From contig PYSS01000026.1 in NCBI GenBank assembly GCA_003049465.1, positions 191,984 to 255,983 on the forward strand: 64,000 nt of DNA, written 5' to 3'. Numbering within the stretch: position 1 is the first letter of the stretch; each line of letters begins with the position of its first letter. This document shows, piece after piece, positions 32,940 to 44,567 of this stretch. The notes under the pieces were generated by a model. That model searched no databases. It worked only from the letters and a program-made list of their open reading frames with translations, and was not told the DNA's origin. Source of the stretch: Magnaporthiopsis rhizophila (taxonomy: Eukaryota > Ascomycota > Sordariomycetes > Magnaporthales > Magnaporthaceae). A program made the position numbers and the translations under genes.

Positions 32940-33931
32940 TGTTATTGCCCTGGATACGAGATATGTGGCATGCAGTTTCCAGAGTCAGACTGTGGTCCTA
33001 CAGAGAACGCTTGCAGTCGTGTAAAAACAAGTCATTACGTAGCGCCCTTCATTCACGTCAGGCAGGCGCGTTGATGGATCTCCAGCAGTGTTGCATCATC
33101 GTGACCTTTTTTCTCCGAGCCGTCAGGGGCACCGCCACTTCTTCGGGGACAATGTAGCGTCCAGCCACAGCGCCTGGCGGCGTGTGGTCCGGGCGGTGAT
33201 CAGCCCAATAACCCCCACAGTGCCTGGCGGCAGCGGGGATCCCTCAGTGGCCTTGCCACATCGATGCGATCCACGTCACCCGCGATGGAATGCAGGTGCT
33301 GGGTTCTAGGTTAACGGGCCTTCCTTCCTGAAATGCAGCTTAACGTCGCTTTGTCAATGCTATCGTCGCTACCGTCCGGCTCCCTCGCAGGCCCATCATT
33401 AATGCCAGCTGAAATATCGTTGGACAATGGGTCGCAGTAGGCCCTGACAATCTCCCATTCGCCGTCTCCCAGCCACCCCGATATATATCGCATCGCATTT
33501 CGTCGATTGCCATCTTCCCGCCCGAGTCTGGAAACACCTGCGACACACTCTGCCCATCCTCAACTTTTTATGCGCCCGTTCCCCTTGGCCTCGGATCCCG
33601 CAGCGCGGCTGCCAAACCATCGCGCCAACCCCGACCCGTCCGATCCGAATTGCGTTTCGTTTGAACAGCCGGAGGGCAGTCGTCATCGAGGAGAAGCCAC
33701 GGAGGGGCAGTATAATCATAGGCACACCCGGATGGTGGATACTAAGGGTGCTACCTCTAGGTAGACCTGTCTGTCTGCTGCCTGCCCGGGCCGCTCCTTG
33801 GCATCTCATCACCCAGCAGAATATTTCGTCGCGATCAGATAGCACGTCCATTTCCTATCTGTTCCCCCGTCCAGGCAATCCAAACACGCACCTAGTGTAC
33901 GGCGCGCACACCACGGCGCCCATCGCATACA
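32940..33931. other. Divergent intergenic region, NDUFAF2 / calponin-homology gene
   Basis: About 1 kb, presumably holding both promoters. A CTCTAGGTAGAC-type motif lies at about 33751-33765. No further gene was supported. Confidence 0.5.
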
Positions 33932-36138
33932 ATGGCGTCGGTCACATCGCTGGACAAGGACCTGCGTAGGTTGCGCCTCGACAAATACACTCCCGGCGCT
34001 GCCAGAGAAGCGCGTGAGTGGATCGAAGGCATATTAGGCCAGCAGCTGGCACCTGGTGATCTGCTTGAGGCCCTCAAGGACGGCGTCGCCCTGTGCAAGT
34101 AAGTCGACTCACAGCCTCCATGACCCCCGTCTCAGCCGCCCTGACAAGTCACCTTTCGTCTCTCTCTAGAATAGTCAACCTCGCACTGCCGCCGCCTGGC
34201 ATCAAGTACAAGTCGTCGGCCATGCCATTCGTTCAGATGGAGAATATCTCTCACTTCATCCACGCCTGCCAGCAGCCGCCCCTCGGCCTCCAGCAGCACG
34301 ACATGTTCCTTACCGTCGACCTATACGAGTCCAAGGACCCGGCACAAGTTCTGCAATGTCTGGGCGCCTTCAGCCGCGCTGCTCACGCCATCAACCCCTC
34401 AACCTTCCCCACTACTATTGGCCGAGCCCGGCCGCCTAGCTCCATTTTGAGCCCACAATCTACGGGTGGTCCACTGTCGCCAGCATCGAGCACGCGAAGT
34501 AGGGGCATGTCCAGCTTGAACAACGGTTCCTCTGTCTACGGCGCCGGCCGCCCCCAGCTCACGTCATCCAAGACGGGCGACTCGGGCAGCGGCCGCCGGA
34601 GCCCTACAAAATCCCCGACCTCGACTAGTAGCTGGAGTCGAAAGGAACACGAGGGCTCTACTTCGCCGGCCTGGAACATTGCCCAGTACGGCTACATGGG
34701 CGGCGCTAGTCAGGGCAATCTGGGTATCGCCTTTGGCGGTCGACGTCAGATCACGAGTGCGGGCCCCCATGTGCCCAACGCGGCCGAGAAGATCCGCCTG
34801 AGGAAGGAACGCGAGGCTGAGGAGGAACGACAGCGCTTGGAAGCTGAAGAAGAGCGCCGACGGCAAGAGGTAGAGGCGGAGAGGCGGAGGCTCGAGGACG
34901 AGCGCCGCATCCTGGAAGAGACACGTCGGGCCCACGCCGAGGAGCGGCGCCGGCTGGAAGAGGAGAAGCGCAGGTGGGAGGAGCAGGAACGGGAATGGAA
35001 GCGTGCCGACGAGCGCCGCCGCAGGGAAGAGGAAGAAGCAGAGGCTCGGCTGGCCCAAGAGCGGAAGCGTTCTCGGAGCAGGAACGGGCCCCGTCTCAAT
35101 GGCCAGTATCTAAGCGAATACCAAGCGGAACAGCAGCAGTCGCTTCCACGGCAACGCACGGGTGAGAAGACTGAGGTCCAACGGGCGGCGGAGCGTGAAG
35201 AGGAGTATAGGCGTTCGCGACAGCAGAGTGGCGGCCTTCCTTCACCTTCGATCGGTGATGCCAAGAACGGCCGGGCACGGTCGCGGAGCCGGCCCGCACC
35301 GGCCTCAGGGGGTCCTAGCCGGCAGGACTCGTGGTCTAGGAACGATGAGCCTCACTTCCTGCGCGGCAGGGATAGAGACCGGCAAATGGAGCCGTCTCCC
35401 CTCAGGACACAGCCTGCCCTCCCCTCAAGGCCTCTTCCTGAGCCCAGACCCCTGCCCGCAGAACCACCACGACAGCATCAACAAGAACATGAACATCTCC
35501 AGCCGCCAGAGGACAGGCTAAGGCCTCACCGCACCGGCGAGCAAAGACCACCGGTTCCCGTCAACAAGCCGCAACTCACGGGCGGGAAGCCGCCAGTCCC
35601 AATCAAACCCCAAACGACGGGCGGGACGCAGAGGCCGGTCCCCATCAAGCCGCAGACCACGGGCGGATCGTCGAGGCCGCTGCCGGACCCCAAGGCGTAC
35701 GCCAGCAGGACAGACAAGTTCCTGGCGAGCAACCCTGCACCCGTGGCGCCGACGCCGACGCCGACGTACTCGCGTGAGCTCGGCGCCACGGCGGAGCGCG
35801 ACGCCGAGGACCGGCGGCGGGCGCAGTCGCAGCTGCAGACGCGGGCGGGCGGCTGGGCGTCCAAGTCGCTGGTCGAGCGCGAGATGGAGATGGACCGCCA
35901 GCGCCAGCGCGAGTGGGAGGCGGCCCAGGAGGAGACGGCAAAGGCCGTGCGCCCGGCCGACGGTGCCGTCGACGGTATCGGCGGTGGCGTCGGTGGCCGC
36001 TGGGACGTCGGCCAGTGGTCCGGCTACACGGGCGGCGACGGCCAGAACCGCGGCTCGCAGGGCATCGGCGCCGGCCGCAGGCAGATCGTAGGGCCGAGGC
36101 AGATTGGAGGGCCGAGGCCGCTGCCCGGGAGGCCATGA
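33932..36138 (+). CDS. Calponin-homology domain protein with long coiled coil and Pro-rich tail
   Basis: Two exons, 33932-34098 and 34170-36138, giving 711 aa. Residues about 15-130 form a type-3 calponin-homology domain as in transgelin/Scp1: LRRLRLDKYTPGAAREAREW, then DLLEALKDGVALCKIVNLAL, MENISHFIHACQQPPLGL and FLTVDLYESKDPAQVLQCLG. This supports actin binding. A Ser-rich linker is followed by a highly charged helix of about 100 residues (about 260-362) rich in EERRRLEEE-type heptads. Then come RS/Pro-rich segments and two adjacent VPIKPQTTGG units preceded by a related PQLTGG stretch (about 520-560). Yeast Scp1 is about 200 aa and lacks the long tail, so this is an extended filamentous-fungal architecture. 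A role at actin structures is inferred from the domain only. Confidence 0.88.
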
Positions 36139-36673
36139 CGCGACTGATGTCGAGTGTAACTAGGGATGAATGGGTCACGGCTCTGTAGAGCATGTGGAGT
36201 GGTTGATGGAGTGGTGTTGCCTATTTTACCCCCTTTTTTGTTATTCCAGCTTTTGCTCGAGAACCAGATATCCGAATGCATTCTATTCTACCCTTTACAG
36301 ATCGAGACTATTTTTGTTACAGCAGCGGTCGCGGATATCATTATATTACTTGGATTTTATGCACAAACCGATCGCTATCTCTGGCCAACTGTTGCTTATA
36401 GTTACCGGTGAGCGGGTGTAGAGACAGGGGAAGGCGAGGGAAGGAAAACAAAAACATGGCGGAAAGGAAAAGGGGTATAAAGTAATAGTAGGGAATCCTT
36501 CATCGTGCTCTTTCCAGAATAGAAAACGCGCCCGTATGTACCACTTGCTATCCAGACAAAGAAAACAAAAACCTCAGACTGCGCTCGCCCAACAAATCCT
36601 TTTTGTTGCTGCTCTCATAAACCGGCCGAGCGAGCTCAAGGGAACCCAGCACTTAGTGCACAAACAAGGCCTT
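36139..36673. other. Convergent intergenic region
   Basis: About 535 bp of shared 3' flank between the calponin-homology gene and the sterol glucosyltransferase gene. No feature was seen beyond AT-rich stretches. Confidence 0.5.
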
Positions 36674-39600
36674 CTAAGCCTTGCCGTTGATGGCAGGCGC
36701 GCCGACGTCTCCCCCAAGCTTCTTCTGCTCCGCACTTGCAAGCGGGCTTTCTGGAGCAAAATCCGCCTTTGCAATCTCGTTCTCGCCTCTGACCTCCTTC
36801 TCCGCCTTTCCGTCGGCGTCGGCGGCGGCGGCTTTCTCAGGCGAGGCTGTCTCGCTGTTGACCTGGCGATGCTTGTCGGTCCCCGGAGTCGAGGACCCCT
36901 CCCCGACCTCGGACCCGGTCTTGTTTCTGTTGCTGACGTCTGAGCTCTCCCGTTCCTTCTCCTCCTCATCCTCGCGCTCCTTCGTCTCCTTTCTCTTTTC
37001 ACCCGCGTGCTCAGACACCATCTTCTTGTGTTCCCTCTTGACCTTCCTCTCGATCTTGCCCTTACCGTCGTCTTGACGCCGCGCCCCGCGCTCGACGACG
37101 GTCTCGAGGTCGCCGCGCTTGACAGACTCCAGCGCGCGTCGGGCAATCTCGACGCTCTCAAACGCAGCTCCGATACCCCTGCGGCGGCGGGCGCTGAGCC
37201 TGCCAGCGATGCCACCCTTCTGCCGTCGCTGCGCCTCCTCGAGCGCCCGCGTCAGGTCCCGCATCACGCCCCAGCCCTCGACGACCCGCTTCTGGAGGGC
37301 GACGTATTCCTCTTTGGATAGCTGGCGCTGGGCTCGTTGCGCCTGGATGATTCGCGCACGACGCACATGCTTCGTAGGGGTCTTGCCTCGCTCGAGCTCC
37401 TTGGCCACTCCCTTGAGGGCATAAGCGCCGGGGCCGAAGATGGCGGATAGATTCTTCAGGAAGAATCCCGTAAAGCCCATGCCGACGCCTTTGACAAAAC
37501 CCTTGCCTCCGCCGTCACGCGCCCCGCGTACTGGCAGACGCACTACGCCTGTGAATGCGTCATAGACTCCATATGCGAACTCGAGCTTTGCGGCCTTCAA
37601 GCCTGAACGTATCCCCGTCACGCGCAGCGGGCGGCGCACCGTGTCGTCGCCGTAAAGCCGGGGCGCATTGTGGAACCCCTGAGCCACAGCCATAGAGATG
37701 TCCACTGGAGCCCTGGCCAAGGCGCGAGCCGACTTGCCCACGCCCTTGCCCACATTCTTGGCAACATCTTCTGCGGGATTGGTCTCGGATGTCTCAGCCG
37801 TCCCGGTCGTGAGGACTGAACTGGCGTCGTCGCTGTCTTTGCGCTGCTTTGGGGCCTGAGAAGGTGGCTCCTTGGATGGGTGTGCGTGGTCTTGTGAATC
37901 TGTGTCCTTGGGAGGTGTGCCCTCTTTGGGAGATTTACTCGCAGAGCTTGAACCTCTCTCCCGCGCCGTTTTGCTTCCCGGCTTTTGCTGTTCCGAGTCT
38001 TTGTTAAGCTCTTGACTGGACTCGTTCTTCTTCCCAGCCTTCTCTTGCTTCTTGGACTCCTTGGCTTCCTTAGCTTTGGCTTTAGCTTCCTGCCGCTTCT
38101 TCTTCTTCTCTTTGCGCTTGCTGGAGCTTTTGGCAATGCGCACAGGCACCCCTCCAACGCCAGTGACAACGTCCGAGATAGACGTCACCACAGAACCGGC
38201 GAGGCCGGTTACAGGCTCGCCAGGTCCCTCAAAGTCGTTCCACTCCTGATGACGGATGAGCTTCAGCTTGCGCCAGGGCACCAAACCCCTCCCTGCAATG
38301 ATCTCGGCCGCCACGGCGCTCAGGCGGATGTTCGTGTGCTTGAGGTGCCAGGCTGCGACTTGGTCTTCGAGTATGGAGCAGCGCATAGAGTGGCTGCCCT
38401 GGAGGGTGAGATGCTTGTGGAAAGACCGGCACGCATTCTCGGCACCGTCTCCCTCGAGCTCGATGTCTCTCGCAATCTCGCCTGCCGCCTGCTTCGCTCC
38501 GTCGGTCAGGAGGTACTTGATGCCCTCGGCTAGCTTCTCCGCTGACAGGCTCTTGTACGGAATAGCCGCCGGGCCCACATTGCAGCGCTCGAGCATGCTC
38601 CCCCAGAAATGCTGATCGCCAAAGAAGGGGACGACCATGGTCGGCAAGCCGCACTTGAGCGCGATCGCGGTGGTGCCAGCGCCGCCGTGTATGACGCAAG
38701 CTTTGACGCGAGGGAACAGCCAATCGTGCGGCGTGTTCTCCAGCATGAAGATGTTGTCGGGAATGTTCTCATTTCCCAGGCCTCCCCAGCCTTTGGAGAC
38801 CAGGGCCCGGACACCGGCAAGCTTCACGGCCTCGAAAATCATCTCGGTGAAGCGATCAGCGTCGTCGACGACGATGGAGCCGAAGCCGATGTAGATAGGG
38901 GTATCCCCGGAATCAAGGAACTTGACCAGATCTTCAGGCGGCTCGAATGATGAGGCTAGATCGAGAAACACGAAACCCGAGACGTCCACCTCGTCGCCCC
39001 AGTCCTCCGGCTTGGGCACGAGCCCCGGACTCCAGAGATACGAGAACGGGACGTGGAGACGGTATGTGGCACCGGGCGCCCATAGTGTCGAGACAGGGTC
39101 TAGGCCAAGCGTCTTCACGCGGAAGTCGTTGACTAGGTCGCCGAGCCCCTGCCAAACCATCATCTCGACCAGGGGATACGAGATGAAATTGGTGTACCCT
39201 GGGTCGACGTTTGACTTTTTGATGCTGGCGAGGGGGTGGGGAAACGCTTGGGTCGGCGTGTAGGGGAACGTGAACATGAGGTGCAGAGGAATTCCAAGAG
39301 CCTCGGCGATGTGGTAGTGGGCAAAGCTGGGCGGGTTCGCGATGATGGCATCCGCAATGAAGGGGTCCTTGTCGCCCATCAGACGCAGATTCTGGGTGTC
39401 CTTGGGATCATCGGTTGAGTGGATGCACGCCCTCCAGAAGCCCTCAAACATCTCCGCCATGGCCGCGCGGCGGCGACCGATGTCGCCCGCCTTGACCGTC
39501 TCCAAGGTCGGGATCATGCCCGGATTCTTGACCATGAAGGCCATCAGCTCCGAGGGGTCACCACCGACGGAGAAGAACTCGAGTCCCGAGTCCTTCTCGA

Positions 39601-40594
39601 CAAAGTTTTTAAAGGCCGGGTGGGTCGCGATACGGACGTGGTGGCCATACTGCTCCTTGAGGACCTTGCCGATCTTGAGGAAGGGCTGGGCATCGCCCCG
39701 TGAGCCGATGACCATGATGACAATGTTGAGTTTGGGACACGGCACGTTTTCCAGCGCGGCCGCCGTCACTGATGACTGCCTCGACGTGCCCGGCCTCTTC
39801 GCCAGCTCCTGGGCTTTTCTCTCCTCCTCTGGAACCTCCAGACCATAAGTTCCTTCTCCCTCCTTGGGTCTTGGGACGACCTTTTTGACGGCGGAGCCGA
39901 TGGCCTTGGCCAGGTATCCCGTGCTGCTGGTGTCGTTGACCGAGATTCTGAGGCGGCCATCCCTTTTGATTTTACCCTTTGTGTGGTAGTTTTCATTGCC
40001 AACTCGGAACCTCCTGAACGAATCGTCCGTCTTTGCATGCGTTCTCGTCTTGGCGCCACGCCGAAGGCCATGACGTGGCTCACTGCTAGGCTCTTCATCC
40101 TCTGAAGAGGACGAGCTGCTAGTATCCTCCTGTTCGCCGTGAGCTCGAGCCCAAAGGGCTGTCCGCATCTCCGAGACATTGGTGCCAGCCCTGCGAAGTG
40201 TGGTGGGGAAGGTCGAGTAATGGCGAGCTGGGCCGTTCGGGGCGGCCTCGCTCAGAGAACTCCTCTCGAAGGAAGGGCGATCTCGCTGCAGCTGCTCTTC
40301 CTTCAGATCGGCGGCGACGCGCCCGAGCGGATCGGAGCGCGTCTTGCGCGGGGGTTTTCCCGGCAAGGGCTTGTCATCCTTGGGCTTTGCTTGGCCTTCG
40401 GGGGCCTTGCCCTGGAGATCCTGGATCTGTGGTGGCACATAGGCTGGGTAGGCAATGTTTCCGTGCTCGTCGCGGACGACGGTGGTGTCGCGGCCATCTC
40501 GGGTCGTCGTCTCGAACTGGAGATTACGATCGGCGGGGTCCGGCAGGTCCTTCAGCTCCTTGGTGGTGCGAAAGGCGAGATCGTTGCCAGCCAT
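36674..40594 (-). CDS. Sterol 3-beta-glucosyltransferase-like UDP-glycosyltransferase
   Basis: Intronless gene of 1306 aa, ATG at 40594 and TAG at 36674-36676. An N-terminal charged region of about 280 residues precedes a GT28-type donor/acceptor domain, beginning LNIVIMVIGSRGDAQPFLKI (about 286). The UDP-sugar site follows: NTPHDWLFPRVKACVIHGGA, then GTTAIALKCGLPTMVVPFFG and DQHFWG (about 615-665). This is the pattern of sterol glucosyltransferases (UDP-glucose to sterol glucoside). Unlike Atg26, no PH or GRAM domain is visible. After a Lys/Glu/Ser-rich linker, residues about 965-1090 (ISMAVAQGFHNAPRLYGDD, GFVKGVGMGFTGFFLKN, YALKGVAKELERG) resemble the Gly-rich amphipathic C-terminal module seen in Vps13/Atg2-like lipid proteins. 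That resemblance is inference. The end is a long Glu/Lys-rich tail. Confidence 0.87.
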   Translation of the reverse strand: MAGNDLAFRTTKELKDLPDPADRNLQFETTTRDGRDTTVVRDEHGNIAYPAYVPPQIQDLQGKAPEGQAKPKDDKPLPGKPPRKTRSDPLGRVAADLKEEQLQRDRPSFERSSLSEAAPNGPARHYSTFPTTLRRAGTNVSEMRTALWARAHGEQEDTSSSSSSEDEEPSSEPRHGLRRGAKTRTHAKTDDSFRRFRVGNENYHTKGKIKRDGRLRISVNDTSSTGYLAKAIGSAVKKVVPRPKEGEGTYGLEVPEEERKAQELAKRPGTSRQSSVTAAALENVPCPKLNIVIMVIGSRGDAQPFLKIGKVLKEQYGHHVRIATHPAFKNFVEKDSGLEFFSVGGDPSELMAFMVKNPGMIPTLETVKAGDIGRRRAAMAEMFEGFWRACIHSTDDPKDTQNLRLMGDKDPFIADAIIANPPSFAHYHIAEALGIPLHLMFTFPYTPTQAFPHPLASIKKSNVDPGYTNFISYPLVEMMVWQGLGDLVNDFRVKTLGLDPVSTLWAPGATYRLHVPFSYLWSPGLVPKPEDWGDEVDVSGFVFLDLASSFEPPEDLVKFLDSGDTPIYIGFGSIVVDDADRFTEMIFEAVKLAGVRALVSKGWGGLGNENIPDNIFMLENTPHDWLFPRVKACVIHGGAGTTAIALKCGLPTMVVPFFGDQHFWGSMLERCNVGPAAIPYKSLSAEKLAEGIKYLLTDGAKQAAGEIARDIELEGDGAENACRSFHKHLTLQGSHSMRCSILEDQVAAWHLKHTNIRLSAVAAEIIAGRGLVPWRKLKLIRHQEWNDFEGPGEPVTGLAGSVVTSISDVVTGVGGVPVRIAKSSSKRKEKKKKRQEAKAKAKEAKESKKQEKAGKKNESSQELNKDSEQQKPGSKTARERGSSSASKSPKEGTPPKDTDSQDHAHPSKEPPSQAPKQRKDSDDASSVLTTGTAETSETNPAEDVAKNVGKGVGKSARALARAPVDISMAVAQGFHNAPRLYGDDTVRRPLRVTGIRSGLKAAKLEFAYGVYDAFTGVVRLPVRGARDGGGKGFVKGVGMGFTGFFLKNLSAIFGPGAYALKGVAKELERGKTPTKHVRRARIIQAQRAQRQLSKEEYVALQKRVVEGWGVMRDLTRALEEAQRRQKGGIAGRLSARRRRGIGAAFESVEIARRALESVKRGDLETVVERGARRQDDGKGKIERKVKREHKKMVSEHAGEKRKETKEREDEEEKERESSDVSNRNKTGSEVGEGSSTPGTDKHRQVNSETASPEKAAAADADGKAEKEVRGENEIAKADFAPESPLASAEQKKLGGDVGAPAINGKA

Positions 40595-41746
40595 GGCTAC
40601 CGCCGATTGGGCGGACAGGCGGACAGGGAGCTATGGATGTCGAGGGAGGTGAGGCTGGCGGGTGTAGTTGGGTTGTTGGGCTGTTGATATCTTTGTGTTC
40701 GTTGAAATCTTCAGGCCGACAAGGAAACCATGTATCGCGACAGCGCCCGAGACTGGAGCGATGGGTCCTTCCTGGAACAGAAATGGCTGGTGGGGGTGAC
40801 GTTCCTGTTGGCCAGTAAGTTGTCGCAACAAGCAATGAGAAAGCACAGAAGACAATGGAAAGGTAGCCGTCCTCGTTCGAGGAGTCTTGGAGTATGGGTA
40901 TTGGTTGGTGCTTGGAAGAGAAGCTTAGCTTCGTCGGAAAAGGGATCTGTGGCGTTGAAGTGAAGCATCTGCGCCATCCGTTTTGATATTTGCGATCAGC
41001 TGTCAGGGGAGAGTTCCTGAGCTAAAATGGAAAACGCTCTCCTGCAGATCACAGTGGCCACGGCCCGGGATCGGGTTTTGACCTGATGACTTGACTTGGG
41101 GCGACCCGACTGGGAGGCTTGGGAGCACATTGTGAGCGAAACGTGTAGACGCAGTGTGTTGCGCTGCTTCTATGACGTCAATAAGCGCGGGCCGGGAGAT
41201 TGGGGAGTGATCCGACGTGTAAGAGCGCAGGGGTCTGGTCCAGGTCGAATGGCGCTAAGCCCTTTAGGGAGAGCTCCGGGTCGCGGACAAACGAACGAAA
41301 AGGTGAATACTTCCGTATTCGGACTAGACAGGCAAATCTGTGCCGCCGTCCGTGCCATCTATCGAGCCATTCATCGGACGACAACCTTTAGCGACCCACG
41401 AGCTTGTTTGGTCCCGTCACCTGAAAATCCGGAGCCTTTAACCCGGCCAAGGGGACATCTCGATGATGATGTTGGGAATACATAATTCGAGCAGTTATTG
41501 CTACTTCACCACCACAAAAGCCACCGGGCGAGCGATGCGAGGATGGATGATGATGATGCAATTAATATCGTCCGATCAAGTTTTGGGAAATATTATCGCC
41601 CGCGCGGTTTTGGTGTTCTTTGCATATGCCCGATTCGTAACAAGGCGTCTGCACTATCCATCTTTTAATTTGGTTTTAGAGACAAACACAAAACATCCGA
41701 GCCGGAAGAGGCGCTCGTGAATGCAGCTTCTGAAGGATACTACATA
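40595..41746. other. Intergenic region upstream of the sterol glucosyltransferase gene
   Basis: About 1.15 kb between two tandem minus-strand genes. It holds the 3' flank of the GH5 gene and the promoter of the glucosyltransferase gene. No additional gene was seen. Confidence 0.5.
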
Positions 41747-43414
41747 TCAAACACTATTGCACGCCCCCGAGTTCGCGATGCTGTTCAGGTCCCGGGGAAT
41801 GATTCCTTCGCGGAGAGCATCTAGATATAAGGGAAGGCGGTTTTCTGGTTAGCATTGGGCTAGTATAACGGTGGGCTAGCTGTTTGCAAACGGCCTTGGG
41901 AAATCGAGTCTCGTACGCACCTTTGTAGCTCCAACGATAATCGCCTTCCTTCTTCCAGGACCAAAAGACCCAGCCGAGCGTATGCTTTTCGTAGGCGATG
42001 ACCTGCGCGGCGAACCACCTTTTGTAAAACGCGGTGTTGCTCTTGGCCCACTCGCCGTCGTTCTCTTTGGCGTCGGGAGCGCTGATGCTCCACTCGCCGA
42101 CGATGGTGTCCGACTCCCCCTGGGCAGCCCTATTGTCGCGGCAGGAGATGGATATGTAGTCCGACGTGGAGCCGTCGGGGAAGGCCCACTTGAGGTAGCG
42201 GTGGTCGTCGTAGGCCAGGAAGTAGTTGCTCGACAGGAACTGGCCCGGGTTCGCAGGCTGTGTTGTAGCCAAGTTAGCACTGCACATCTTTCGACTTTGT
42301 GGGTGAGATGATATAGAGACAACAAGACTTACGCCCCAGAAAGAGTTCATCATCTGGATATGCAGGTAGTTATTCGCCGTGATGCCGAGGTTTCTTTCCG
42401 TGTCGCGGACTGCCTAGCTAGTGTTAATCCACCTGGCCGCTTGCTTCTAGTCGTGACAGTGAAGAGTGGAGGCAAATCATTGTAAAGATCTCATACCTGG
42501 TGAGCCTTGGGGTAGTAGTACGTCTTGAGGGAATCAGGCACGCTGTCACGCTCATTCTCGTTGACGAGCCCGATCATGCCCACGTTCCTCATCTGTGGCG
42601 TGTCGTGGATGAGCCGCCGGAGCCATGCAACAAACTTGATGGCGCGGTCGTACTGGAAGTCCTGGTAGAAGCCCGCTGTGGGCGCCAGCTGTCCCGTGAA
42701 GGCTTCCCTGGCCTTTTGCGCGCCCGGGGCACCGTGGAGTTCGAGGATGATGTACATGCCGCGGTCGCTCGCCCAGCCGCACACCTTTTTGAGATACTCC
42801 ACGCCGCCCTGTTCCGCAATCGTAGCAAACAGTAGTCAGCATGCGAGTCTAGAATCCATATTGGGCTAATACGACGTTTGAGGAGTAGCGAGTGCGGGGA
42901 GGATCAGTTGTTGGCAGAAAGTGAATGTTGAGAGAACCGAACTGACCCTAGGAAAGTGCTCCGAGTCCCGGAATACAATCTCCTCCATCATCCAGTATCC
43001 CAGGGGGATGCGGACGGTGTTGAGGCCGTTGTCGATCATATCATTGAAGTCAGTCTCCTGGATGAAGTTCCCCCAGTGCTCCTGGAACTTCCTGTCACCT
43101 TCGCTCTGGCCAAGCTTCGACATGCAGTCGAACTCGGAGTTCTTGTCCCGAATCTCGCACCCCATGCCGGCCCACTCGGACGGCATCATCCAGGGCTCCG
43201 AGATGAAGAGGGAGCCGAGGTTGACGCCGCGCAGCTTGCCCGACGCGCTGAGCCACCGCCGGCCGACGTTGCCGCTGCCGTGGGTCTCATTGAACAGGCT
43301 GAAGCCGTTGAGGTCCACGATGGAGCGCTTTTCCGGCCCGGACCCCGGAAGCCAGGCGTGCGTGGCCGAAGCGGCAAGGGCCGCGGTGGCGAGGGCGAGG
43401 CGTGGGATCTTCAT
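41747..43414 (-). CDS. Secreted GH5 exo-beta-1,3-glucanase (glucan 1,3-beta-glucosidase)
   Basis: Five exons: 42947-43414, 42497-42808, 42333-42413, 41921-42257 and 41747-41820. Every junction keeps phase, giving 423 aa. The first exon encodes a signal peptide (MKIPRLALATAALAASATHA) and the family start SGKLRGVNLGSLFISEPWM, then NTVRIPLGYWMMEE. The acid/base glutamate lies in GLVNENERDS; most relatives read NEP here, so the proline is replaced. AYDDHRYLKW and the nucleophile motif VGEWS follow, then FWSWKKEGDYRWSYK. These match the yeast Exg1/GH5_9 group, which trims beta-1,3-glucan from wall polymers outside the cell. The first intron has an unusual GTCAGT donor. Confidence 0.92.
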
Positions 43415-43540
43415 GGCCTCGGCAGGTGTACGCAAACGAGTGATGTGTATTCTAGACGAGGAGAGTCCTTGAAGTCAGGGGATAGGGACTGCTGCGGCTT
43501 TGGCTCTCGATAGACGAGATGCCTTGGCCGGGAGCGGGAT

Positions 43541-43547
43541 TTATATA
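43541..43547 (-). promoter_or_regulatory. Candidate TATA box of the GH5 gene
   Basis: On the minus strand the sequence reads TATATAA, about 127 bp upstream of the ATG at 43414. Evidence is positional only. Confidence 0.4.
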
Positions 43548-44490
43548 GCATTCAAATGACCTCCCTGTCTCGACCATGAAGAACCCACGCGTGCCGCGTT
43601 TCGGCCGGCGTGAGATTCCAGGCACCCGTCAATTTTTCTGGATACGGCCGCCCAGTTTTGGCTTAGTGATTACCCAAATTTCGTCGCCAAAGACCATGAT
43701 ACGATGTGTGCGGCCAGACAAACTCTCGTCAGGGGTTCTACATCATTTGGGGCCACTCGTCTTGGCCAATCGTGATGGCGTTTAGTACGAGCCAAACCCC
43801 GGCCTCCACATTGTGGGGGTCCTTCCTACGCAATTAACGGTGTTTGGCTGGGGACGAACTAATTCAGCTGCCCATTATGGATCGACGCTGATTATTCCCA
43901 ACGCTCAGTGCTGGAATACGGGCATCACGTTTTTGCGCCTCAAACACCGCTCGCTCGGTCGGCCAGACCGACGGGCTTTGGGGTTGAGCACATCAGATGC
44001 CACGAAGCACAACACACCGCCTTGTTTCTACGAGCTCGCCATTCGCTCTGGGGCGCGTGCGTAAAATGGCTTCTCTGCCGCGTCCACATTGTCTCATTCG
44101 CCGTGATTCCTCGGCTAGGCTCACCTCGTCCCTTGGACCGATCTACGGCACAACCCAGGGGCCAGATGCCATGATGCGGCCCACTCGCCGCGCCTGCTGG
44201 ACCCCGTCCTGCCTCCCCCGGATCCCGAAGGTCTTGTCTCCACGTTAAACCTGTTCTGTTGAATTAAACTAGTCCAGCCGCCTGCCTGGTCTTCAACCGT
44301 GGTCTGACGTCCCCGGATGCTTCCAGCCGCCGCCACGTCCGTGCCGTCGGATACCTCGTGCTCTTCTCCGTGCCACTTCGGTAATGGTGTGACGCCACCG
44401 TGTAATGATGAGACGACGATTGGGCACCGCGGACATGACACAACGTGGTTGGGCAGCACCGCCCAGAGCAATGAAAGACCAAAATGCCTT

Positions 44491-44496
<6 letters not shown>

Positions 44497-44565
<69 letters not shown>
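44497..44565. repeat. (GT)n microsatellite, about 34 units
   Basis: Uninterrupted GT dinucleotides over about 69 bp, preceded by GTGTAT. It lies in gene-free DNA. Confidence 0.97.
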
Positions 44566-44567
<2 letters not shown>

